Shown here in pieces: positions 21,317 through 28,864 of a DNA stretch of 64,000 nucleotides (the first letter of the stretch is position 1; each line of letters starts with the position of its first letter). The translations under genes and the position numbers were made by a program. Source of the DNA: Symbiodinium natans (taxonomy: Eukaryota; Sar; Dinophyceae; Suessiales; Symbiodiniaceae). The stretch is from assembly GCA_905221605.1 (NCBI GenBank), contig CAJNDS010000423.1, positions 1-64,000 on the forward strand. Reading direction: 5' to 3'. Under the pieces are notes generated by a model. It saw nothing but the letters and a program-made list of their open reading frames with translations, was not told the DNA's origin and did not search any database.

Positions 21317-21834
21317 CTAACAGCACCCCAGCTCATCCAAGCATTGGGTCAGGCAGACCCACTTGGAGGCCCATTGGCAGGAGTCTGCGGCATTGGTCTT
21401 CTTCCGGCCAACAAAGGCCTTCATGGCCCCGATTGCCAAGAACCCCAGCTTCACCGGGGGGTTGAGCAATTGGCATAACCAGTCGTATGTGCCTGCCACG
21501 ACGCTTATGGTGGCTCGCATTGTCGCCATTGCAGCGGGACCTGGCTTTGGTGGTGGAATTGGGATGCACGGTATTGGACCTTGCATGGGCAATCCACCAG
21601 GATGCTATTGCGAACCCGATTGGCTTCCAGATGGGCTTCACGCGGTCCATTGCCTACCCTAAGGCATTGAGGGATGTCTTCTCGATGTGTGGCATTGATG
21701 ATGACATGAATGAAGTGGAGATTGGCGGCACAGCCAACCGCACATTGGAGCATCGTGCCTCGGTGCCCGACGCAACGCCATCCATTGGCACGACCATTGT
21801 GGTCCCGAACGGCAGCCACGTCACCATCGGCTAG
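21317..21834 (+). pseudogene. Unknown coding relic after the AT-rich insertion
   Basis: Plus-strand frames at 21363-21590 (pieces FMAPIAKNPSFTGG, MVARIVAIAAGPGFGGG) and 21580-21834 (FSMCGIDDDMNEVEIGGTAN, SIGTTIVVPNG, stop at 21834) look like one reading frame broken by a shift near 21560-21600. It may be the continuation of the ORF that ends at 20590. Oddly, the minus strand at its start also ends in a frame with the tail LDELGCC. Function unknown. Confidence 0.3.
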
Positions 21835-22217
21835 GTGGATTGCCGGAGTGCAGCAATTTTGATGAGCTGCTGATTGGCATTCGACGTCGTTCACTGTGTT
21901 TTCTGGATCTCAGAATTGCCTCGAGCAATATATTGACTGGAATTGGCAGAATCGATGGTTGATCGTTCTCAGCTGCGGTGCATTGCCACTCGTCACTGCG
22001 TGATGTTGCTTCCATGTGGCATTGTACAGTCTTTTGAGCCGGATTCTTGCAGATTTACATTGCAGTTCCGAAGTGCAAAAGAGATTTGAGCCTGAGCAGT
22101 TGAGTCGTGTCCTATTGTTGCTTCTTTTGACTGAATGATGCTGATATATATTTTGGATGGAGTTTGAATTGTTTCGAGAGTCTGACCTGATGCGAATTTG
22201 CAATGAATTGCGAATTC
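21835..22217. other. No gene seen; ATTG-rich 3' end of the copia element
   Basis: No open frame with motifs. ATTG and TTG words stay frequent on the plus strand up to the LTR. Confidence 0.4.
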
Positions 22218-22226
22218 GAGGGACCG
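22218..22226 (+). promoter_or_regulatory. Polypurine tract of the copia element
   Basis: GAGGGACCG lies directly against the right LTR, the expected site for plus-strand priming. The related word AAGGGACGG abuts the inverted 3' LTR of the second element (39548-39556, minus strand), which supports the assignment. Confidence 0.7.
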
Positions 22227-22439
22227 TGTTAGGATGATTGGTCAGATCACCTTTGTATCCACACAGAGATGCATTGGTCACCAGAGGATTGCTGGATCAA
22301 CTTTGGCTCAAGTCGGAAAACATTGAGCTCGAGTGATTGCATCACACAGCAGAGTTGGTGCTTGTGTTTGTGCTTGATTGAATCGTGCAGTTCTGAGATC
22401 ACCTGATTGAGTAGACGATTTCGCTTTTGTAAAATTTCA
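22227..22439 (+). repeat. Copia element, right LTR
   Basis: 213 bp and, as far as I can read, identical to 12805-13017. It is followed by the TTAAG target duplication (22440-22444) and the G-rich minisatellite. Confidence 0.95.
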
Positions 22440-22566
22440 TTAAGGGGGGGCTTAAGGGGGGGCTTCAGGGGAGGCTTAAGGGCTTTGACCCTTTGCCCCC
22501 CCCCCCTCCCCCGAAGGGAGCCCCTTTGCAGGGACCGCTTTGAAGGGGGGCTTAAGGGGGCTTAAA
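22440..22566 (+). repeat. G-rich minisatellite, piece between two LTR elements
   Basis: GGGGGGCTTAAGG repeats with an internal C-run (about 22497-22511). It ends in TTAAA (22562-22566), which is duplicated at 39852-39856 after the second element. Confidence 0.9.
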
Positions 22567-22883
22567 TGTTAGGATTGAGCTTAACTTCCTGCACATGTAC
22601 ATTGTCCATTGCATGAACAACATGCAACGCTGACAGAGAACATTGGCGTGTGGACATTGCCATGTCCATGATGCATTGGCTCAAGACTGGCTCAAGTGGA
22701 GGAACAAGGATTGGCTCAAGATTGGCTCAGCCCAAGTGACACAAAAGATGCTGAGCGAGAGATTGCATCTGACAGTTGTATGCTTGTATTGTGGTGTGGT
22801 CAAGACCATTGATTGAACAGTCATGTGTTTGGTAGTTTACATACAGTTTGATATTGTACAGAAAGTGACCTTTGAAAATTTCA
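22567..22883 (+). repeat. Second LTR element, left LTR
   Basis: 317 bp. Between 22676 and 22730 it has three copies of (T/C)TGGCTCAAG and a fourth close relative (TTGGCTCAG). TTGGCTCAAG equals the 3' ten bases of the dinoflagellate spliced leader. Confidence 0.95.
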
Positions 22884-22900
22884 TGGTAGCGGAGCTTCGG
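22884..22900 (+). promoter_or_regulatory. Primer-binding site of the second LTR element
   Basis: TGGTAGCGGAGC directly follows the LTR and is one base from the complement of an initiator-methionine-type tRNA 3' end (TGGTAGCAGAG). Confidence 0.75.
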
Positions 22901-25309
22901 CTTAAGAGCTGGGGCCTGCTCATTGACTACAAGTAAGGTAGGGTTGTACAAAGTTCGTTTTCGCTGTATGGTCGCTTGAGAAGCCTGGTAGATTGTTTTG
23001 TGCATCAAATTCAGATGAGAAGAGTGAGAAACATTGTACAAACCTTTTGCTTGCAGCATCATGTACAGATTTTGGAAGCGCCAGAGAGATTGGTGAAGCT
23101 TTTGATTTGGCAGTATAGTTTGGCAGAGATTGTGTGTGAAGTACAGATTGCACATACCAGATCCTGCAGAGCATTGCATGCGACAACGTACTCATTGAGG
23201 AAGAGAGTTTTGTTGCGACTGCTGTGTGTAGAGTGATTGAGTTTTGGTAGGATTGTGTGATTTGCTTGAAGTATGGTAGGAGCGTTTTGTGATTGCAAAT
23301 AGCCAAGACGACACGCGTTGACGCTGAGTGAAGCTAAGGTTGTGTCTGAGATTCGTGAAGCCTGATTGACTGAGGTACGACGAATGGAGTGGATTGGACA
23401 AGAGGAGAAGTAGATTGAAAGAAAAGAATGGACAAAGGAAGTGGAAGTTTCAGTCCCCACAGAGAAAAGGAATTGCAAGGAAGTGGAGGTTCCAGTCCCC
23501 ACTGAAAAGATTGGAGGTTCAAGTCCCCAACGAAAAAAAAACAAGGAAAAGAAAAGGATTAGGAAAGGTAAAAGGTATTGAAAGAAAGGCGAAAGAAAGC
23601 TGACATCAAAGAATGATGGCCAAGAGGAGCCATTGGGTTTTCAAGCTTTTGTCCCAGCCTCAGATGGAAAGGAAAGATTGAAGAAAGAAAGAAAAAAAGA
23701 GGAAAGGAAGAAGTGATTGAGGGTTCCAGTCCCCAGAAAATTGTGTACTCAGGAAAGAATGTAGAACAGATGAAACAGACATGATTGATGTGGATCAAAG
23801 CACAGAAGCGTTGCGTGTATCTGCATGACTAAGGAGCACCAAGGTGTTGTTGGAGAAGGATTGGTCGATTGCTTGGTTGAAGTTGAGAGAGTTGATTGAA
23901 GAACCGTTGAGGGTATGTGAAGGAGTTGTATTGGATAAAAGGTGCTGAAAAGGAGATGTCCAGAGAAGTGCACTTGAAAAGGAGTGATCTGAAGGTGATT
24001 GGCCAAGAGAGGCCGGACAGATTGGATGGACAAGGTTGACCATTGAATTCAGCCCAGCTGTAGCTTGCATTCCCGAACACGTCGGGCCGTCCACCATGAC
24101 CTAGTAGGTGTATTGCTAAAACAGCAACTCTCGAGATTGGTTGGAACTGTGTGCAGTTCCTTCGGCCGAATATTGAGACTCTGTCTCATACCTTTTTACT
24201 GTGAGTGCGCGCCTTTACTCAAAAGCCTTAAACATTTTTTGCACTTGGGAGTGCTTGCGTGAGAAGTTGAAAGGCATTGCAGGTGTCCATTGTCGTATTG
24301 CTTGTGCTTCGTATTTGGGAGATGTGGCCTGTGGAGACTGGACTTGTTGGTCGAATGGTTTACTGCCTACTTTGAAACATTGGTCCCAAACCGGTGTGTA
24401 TAGTTGAGCCTCTATCAGTGTTGTCTTTCGTCATCTCGGACTCGCCGCCCGGCTGACAAAGCGCTAGCTGCTCGGACAGCTTAGTCATTGATATGCGAAA
24501 GCTTCCGAGGGCGGATTGGCTGCGACCTTGTAAGCGCCAGTGAAGCTCGGATTGGGCAAGTTGTTTGAAAGTTGTCGTTTCTTGGTGAGTCGAACTGTCA
24601 TTGGCATGAAGCATTGGACTGTGCTGTTGCCCTTGCTTGAGCATGTGTGAGCACGATTGTGGTTGTACCTTGATTGCAGCAAGGAGTGCGTTGAGGCACG
24701 AGCTGCGTGCTTGGTTTGTGCTCGGTTGGTTGATGCTATTCATTGTTTTGCCAGAGCGTGTTGGATTTGACGATGGCTTGTTCCTTGACGTCTCAGACAT
24801 GGTCGGCGCAGATCAGAGCATTGGAAACGTTTTGATTGTCCTGCTTGAAGCGTGATTGATGGATCAGCGTTGGCTTGTCTGCTTGGATTGCGTGCTTGTG
24901 GTGGCCATTGTTCGTTTCCTTGAATTTGAGGAGAGAAGTGCACGCTTTATGAGTTTCGTGTTCCGTTCGCTCGGGACAGTATTGAAAGGCACGTATGAAT
25001 GTTGTCTTGAAATTGATCATGATTCCTTGCCTGACTTCGCCGTTGTGGTTGTTGGCTTTGTTGTCTGTCGTGCTCGATTACAGCCAGGTCGATTTCGCCG
25101 CTTGAGGCTGGCCTTATTGCTAGTCCCAAGTTGGCAGTTGGATGGGTTTGGTCCTTTCCGTGGATCCTAAACCCCAAAACACGCCGAAAACCAAAAATCG
25201 GTCGATTGAAAAATCGTTTTGTCACACAGAAGCCCTTGGCGGGTGTGCTCAAGTACTAGAGTTTTGTGTACTTGGCTGTGATTGATTTCCTCAGATGTGC
25301 TGATTGCAC
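22901..25309 (+). other. 5' interior of the second LTR element, no gene
   Basis: No Gag or Pol similarity. A purine-rich stretch at about 23400-23760 contains GGTTCCAGTCCCC or GGTTCAAGTCCCC at 23478-23490, 23516-23530 and 23724-23736, with a weaker one near 23447. These resemble the tRNA B-box (GGTTCRANNCC) but have no tRNA fold around them. The rest is TTG/ATTG-rich. The interior is interrupted by the nested retroelement at 25310. Confidence 0.5.
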
Positions 25310-25450
25310 GTATCTTGTGTTTACTCAAGGATGTTTTTTATTTTACTTCAACTGAGCTTCACTTTGCTTGCGTATCAGCCATCGGCCCAAAGTGAGAGAC
25401 TCATGTCTGGACATGACATACTTCGCATGCGTGAGCAAATTTTGTGATCC
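25310..25450 (+). repeat. Split direct repeat A1
   Basis: 141 bp, matching A2 at 34201-34341. Contains the pyrimidine-rich run and AG at 25377-25378 (TTTGCTTGCGTATCAG) that serves as the inferred trans-splice acceptor; the sequence after this AG is copied again at 25464-25533. Confidence 0.9.
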
Positions 25451-25463
25451 ATTTTGGCTCAAG
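25449..25463 (+). other. Spliced-leader relic
   Basis: CCATTTTGGCTCAAG is the 3' 15 nt of the 22-nt dinoflagellate spliced leader. It is followed at once by a second copy (25464-25533, 70 bp, identical) of the A1 sequence that lies just downstream of the AG at 25378. The order leader, then sequence beginning exactly after an AG, is what reverse transcription of a trans-spliced RNA would leave. Confidence 0.9.
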
Positions 25464-25673
25464 CCATCGGCCCAAAGTGAGAGACTCATGTCTGGACATG
25501 ACATACTTCGCATGCGTGAGCAAATTTTGTGATGGCATCACATAACATGTGGCACTTTATTCTTCCTTTGGGTCATGTGGTTCTCCCTTCTTCCGATCAC
25601 TTTTAGGTTGGGGGGGGTAGATTGCAGTTCCTCGCTTGTCGCGGGAAGAGCCTAGAGACCCCACAGGGGGCGC
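25464..25673 (+). promoter_or_regulatory. 5' leader of the retroelement mRNA
   Basis: Starts with the 70-bp partial A copy directly after the spliced-leader relic and runs to the ATG at 25674. It contains a G run (GGTTGGGGGGGGTAG, about 25606-25620). I infer it is the 5' untranslated region of the trans-spliced transcript. Confidence 0.5.
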
Positions 25674-25928
25674 ATGGGCAGCGTGCCTACCGAGGACTCC
25701 CTCACGCCAGCGGAGGAAGCAGATAGGGCCCAGCTACGGGTGGTTTTTGATCTCTGGGGTCAAGTAGGTGCCATTAGTCAGCAGCTTAGTTCCTTTCAAG
25801 AAGAAAGCCTGGTTTTCTCTGAGCATCTTGCTGATTTAACCCAGCGCGTGCAACTTTTGCAAGGTCTGCTGTTGTATCTTTTGCTGCATTCATTGCGGTC
25901 ACATCATTTCCTGCAGGAACTTGATTGA
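25674..25928 (+). CDS. Small ORF upstream of the recombinase, coiled-coil-like
   Basis: 84 codons from the first ATG after the inferred mRNA leader. Sequence pieces: LTPAEEADRAQLRVVFDLWG and LVFSEHLADLTQRVQLLQGL; heptad-like leucines suggest a coiled coil. The stop TGA (25926-25928) is followed one base later by the ATG of the recombinase frame (25930), an arrangement suited to reinitiation or frameshifting. Family unknown. Confidence 0.5.
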   Translation: MGSVPTEDSLTPAEEADRAQLRVVFDLWGQVGAISQQLSSFQEESLVFSEHLADLTQRVQLLQGLLLYLLLHSLRSHHFLQELD

Positions 25929-25929
25929 C

Positions 25930-28233
25930 ATGTCGCAAACCAGCCCTGCCGCATGCACGGGCGCCTCTTCTCCGTCAGGTGAAGAACCACTGCCGTCCGA
26001 ATCTTCAGATTTCCCATCCTGGAGTTTGTGCCAGTCCCCAGAGGATGTTTCTGCGTTCGGTTCAAGGGACGTTAAGCGGTCGCACTCCCCGCCTTCTCCT
26101 GTACCTTGTGGTTTTGTGGTGAAGCGTTATCGCAAGCATCCTTTGCCCATTGCAGATTCCCCTCCTGAGCCTCCTCCACAGCCTGTGTTCTTGAGACCTA
26201 GTGCCAAGCCCGCACCTGCCCCAAGCGGTCCGTTCCGGTTAAGTGGTGCCTCACGTAGACCTGTGTGCGTGATGCTTCAGCCATGTCCTGCCCCTCGGCC
26301 TGGACCTCAGCCTCGGTTCACTGCAAGGGTTCTGCCATCATCCCCCCTGTTTCGGCCTGTTCCGCGTCGTGCTTCGGAGTACTGCAAGCCCATTCCTTCT
26401 GCAGCATCTGAGCCACATCCGGTCCGTGCGCATTGCGGGTCCACTGCAGGTCCACCTTCTGCAACTCCCACTGCATCGCAACCACCTGTCACTGCCTATC
26501 GCTTTCAGGAGATGCCGATGCGGAAGCGCTCGCAGGGTCCTTCAGGTTTTGTCACACAGAAGGACATTCACTCTGAGACACGTGCGAAGGCCTTGCAATT
26601 GTGGCGGAACATGCGGTCTGTGTTGCTGCCGCTCTCTTCGGTCTTGCAAGAACTTTCAGGTTCTTCCCACCCAGAGGGTTTGGAGGACAGGTTGCTGAGC
26701 GGGGTGTCAGAGACCACTTTACTTCGCTATCTTCAAGGTTTCAGGGGCTTTTTGCATGCGCTAAACACCCTTGATCGCGCCTTGGATTCCTCTCTTCGCC
26801 AAGTGGACATTGCAGATGCACTTTTGACAATGCACAACATGGGCACTCATGTGCTTAATGGCCTGAAGTCCTTGCGTTGGGCACAGAAGACGTTACTGTT
26901 GTCCCTCCCGGATTTGTACCAGGGGCTCATGCACTCAGTGTCTTACAGGGTCGAGAGTGATAGGAAGGAGGCTTTCCCTCTGCCCCTCTTCGTCTTGGCT
27001 GCCTTAGAAAGGCAATTGCTGCTGGATATGGGCTCTCCTGCTCGCCGCCTTTTCATTGGGGCAGTTTTGACTTCTTGTTGGAGCAGCCTTCGCCTCAGCG
27101 ATTCTCAGCACGTTTCATGGAGCTCCATACAGGCAGGTTCTTGGTGCACGCGAGGCACATCTTATCGCACCAATGTGAGCAGGCGGGGGGTGCCTTTTGG
27201 TCTCCTCAACGAGGGTTTTTATAGTGCCGGCCGGAGTTTTGCGTGCACTTGGGTTGCACGCTATCTTCGCCTCTTGGGTGAGGAGTGGGACGCCTTAGAG
27301 GCGAGTTTTGGCTCCGTCACTCCAGACTGTCTCTTCTTCTCGTCTGCGGCAGGCGAGTTTCAGCCTCTCACGTATGGCGAGGTCCTCAACCAGCTGCGTG
27401 GTCTTCTGGTTTCCATTGGTTTGAGTACCGAGGAGGCCGGCACCTTTACAGTCCACTCGATGAAGGTTTGCCTTCTCTCCGTCATGGCGCAACGTGGTTT
27501 CCGCGTCTCCCGCCGGGAGGCGCAGGGGCATCATAAATCCTCCTCTCAAAGTGCCACACTTTATAGTCGCGACGATGTCTGGCCTGCTTTGGCAGCCCAA
27601 AAGTCCTTAATGCGCAGCATCTCTCAGGGATGGTGGCCGTCCACACCTCTGGCACGCGGAGGTCGTCATCCGGTTCCGCAGCGTGCCATAGCACACCTTT
27701 CCGTGGACATTCAGCCAATACACCCCACCCCCGCTTTCCAGTTCTGGACGCCTCTTTGCACTCTGTCCCCGCGCCTTGTCCGTCTGCATCACACGACCGT
27801 GCTGGGCCTTCCTCACCCACTGCAGCTGCTGATGATTCTTCAGACTCCTCTTCATCGTCCGAGAGGTTTGCCCACACTGCTGATGCGTTCCCAGAAGGCA
27901 CTGCACGCCAGGCGTCCCGTGCAGACGCTGACGAGTGTGATGAACATGTCTTCCTCGTGTCCCCCAAGGGCGTGTGGCATGTGGGCTTTCCCCACAGTGG
28001 CCCGGATGGTTCCAGCTTCGTGCGTGCGGGCAAAGCTTTTCTCTTGCGTCCTAAGTGCGGCGCTTTGGCTCGCTCATACTCGGTTCAGGATACAGAACCG
28101 CCTCCTGACGCCCGCCTGTGCATGCATGCTGCATGCAGGAAACTTCTGTCCGAGTGATTCGTGGCTGCTGCAGTCAAAAAAGGGGGGGGGCGAAAGGCTC
28201 CTTTTCTGCAGTCTCAGTTTGTTCGCATGGTAG
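25930..28233 (+). CDS. DIRS/Ngaro-type tyrosine recombinase (integrase)
   Basis: The real ATG is at 25930 (MSQTSPAACTG); the frame is open to 28233. Residues 1-200 are Pro/Ser-rich and probably unstructured. The catalytic part spans about 205-560. The first catalytic Arg is R388 (SSLRLSD). The HxxR box reads HSMK (H509, K512), so Lys replaces the usual Arg. The next His pair is H534-H535 (EAQGHHKSS), and the nucleophile is Tyr545 (LYSRDD). These enzymes insert circular cDNA through a covalent phosphotyrosine. After about 27660 this frame looks meaningless, while the -1 frame (27630-28157) looks coding, so a frameshift probably joins them. Confidence 0.85.
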   Translation: MSQTSPAACTGASSPSGEEPLPSESSDFPSWSLCQSPEDVSAFGSRDVKRSHSPPSPVPCGFVVKRYRKHPLPIADSPPEPPPQPVFLRPSAKPAPAPSGPFRLSGASRRPVCVMLQPCPAPRPGPQPRFTARVLPSSPLFRPVPRRASEYCKPIPSAASEPHPVRAHCGSTAGPPSATPTASQPPVTAYRFQEMPMRKRSQGPSGFVTQKDIHSETRAKALQLWRNMRSVLLPLSSVLQELSGSSHPEGLEDRLLSGVSETTLLRYLQGFRGFLHALNTLDRALDSSLRQVDIADALLTMHNMGTHVLNGLKSLRWAQKTLLLSLPDLYQGLMHSVSYRVESDRKEAFPLPLFVLAALERQLLLDMGSPARRLFIGAVLTSCWSSLRLSDSQHVSWSSIQAGSWCTRGTSYRTNVSRRGVPFGLLNEGFYSAGRSFACTWVARYLRLLGEEWDALEASFGSVTPDCLFFSSAAGEFQPLTYGEVLNQLRGLLVSIGLSTEEAGTFTVHSMKVCLLSVMAQRGFRVSRREAQGHHKSSSQSATLYSRDDVWPALAAQKSLMRSISQGWWPSTPLARGGRHPVPQRAIAHLSVDIQPIHPTPAFQFWTPLCTLSPRLVRLHHTTVLGLPHPLQLLMILQTPLHRPRGLPTLLMRSQKALHARRPVQTLTSVMNMSSSCPPRACGMWAFPTVARMVPASCVRAKLFSCVLSAALWLAHTRFRIQNRLLTPACACMLHAGNFCPSDSWLLQSKKGGGERLLFCSLSLFAW
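27630..28157 (+). CDS. Recombinase C-terminal extension in the -1 frame
   Basis: Frame shifted by -1 from the recombinase. It has a Ser/Asp linker (AAADDSSDSSSSSERF) and then a compact Cys-containing end: VFLVSPKGVWHVGF, LLRPKCGALARSY and CMHAACRKLLSE, with Cys spacing that could bind zinc. Its stop is at 28155. Composition strongly favours this frame over the recombinase frame in the overlap, so it is likely the natural C-terminus reached by a programmed or mutational frameshift. Confidence 0.55.
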   Translation: MVAVHTSGTRRSSSGSAACHSTPFRGHSANTPHPRFPVLDASLHSVPAPCPSASHDRAGPSSPTAAADDSSDSSSSSERFAHTADAFPEGTARQASRADADECDEHVFLVSPKGVWHVGFPHSGPDGSSFVRAGKAFLLRPKCGALARSYSVQDTEPPPDARLCMHAACRKLLSE

Positions 28234-28864
28234 GCCACAACTGAGCAACTTCTGGCCCCGAGGTGGTGCGGCTCGAATCGCAAGGTCTGCTGGGGCTTCG
28301 TGCTTCGCAACGTGCTTGGAGGACAGGTCTCTCGGCTTGGTTCCGCCCCCCCGCGATATAGCATCAGTTGGTGCTCTCGGCCCCGCACGTGTGTGCAGTG
28401 GCTTCTTGGCCACGGCCTGTCAGGTTCGCACGTGTGTGCCAAACTCTGAAAGGTTTGCACGTTGGCTTCTGTTGCAGCGTTCTCGTCAGGTTTCTCGAGG
28501 CTTCGGGTTTCGGGATAATCTCGGGCCTGGCTTTCAAAGTCTTTGCCTTCAGTTTCTTGCTGCACATGGTACATAAGGTGTTTGTCTGGGCGTTTCTGTA
28601 CGGAGATAAGACGCATCATCCCCTTCAATACACGCTCGGTTCATCACGTGTGAGTACGTGGCTTGTCCAAAACAAATTAGTCTCACGGGCGTGAGGTTCA
28701 GGTGTTTGCATCAGGAATGCAAAGTGATGCCAGCGAGATTCTCCTTGCTGCTCTCGAGCGTGTGCTCTCTTTTGGGGCTGGTCCCCTTCCGCACGTGTGT
28801 GGCATTTCGCGTCTGCGCACAGATGCGTTCATTTGTGTGTCTTTTCTTTGCTTGGCCAGGAATC
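28158..28864 (+). promoter_or_regulatory. Spacer before gag with CACGTG boxes and a splice acceptor
   Basis: No gene. CACGTG occurs at 28386, 28429, 28645 and 28792, each followed by TG. A pyrimidine-rich run ends in AG at 28858-28859 (TCTTTTCTTTGCTTGGCCAG), six bases before the Gag ATG at 28865. In dinoflagellates this would suit spliced-leader trans-splicing of a separate Gag-Pol mRNA. Confidence 0.45.

Larger units (their letters stand above)
12805..22439 (+). mobile_element. Ty1/copia LTR retrotransposon
   Basis: Bounded by two 213-bp LTRs that I read as identical, starting TGTTAGGATG and ending AAAATTTCA. A 5-bp target duplication TTAAG lies at 12800-12804 and 22440-22444. A primer-binding site follows the left LTR and a purine-rich tract abuts the right LTR. 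Domain order in the pol frame (zinc knuckle, protease, integrase, reverse transcriptase, RNase H) is the copia order. Identical LTRs mean a recent insertion. The copy is damaged: gag carries an internal inversion, and the third integrase catalytic residue is not apparent. An unusual 3-kb region lies between pol and the right LTR. Confidence 0.95.

Noticed and set aside
23470-23540. A tRNA gene around the B-box-like words
   Set aside because: No acceptor stem, anticodon arm or A-box can be paired around any of the copies.
23059-24800. Minus-strand ORFs of 128-161 codons in the second LTR element
   Set aside because: They lie in strand-biased TTG-rich sequence, have Gln/Ser/Asn-rich composition expected from the complement, and lack motifs.
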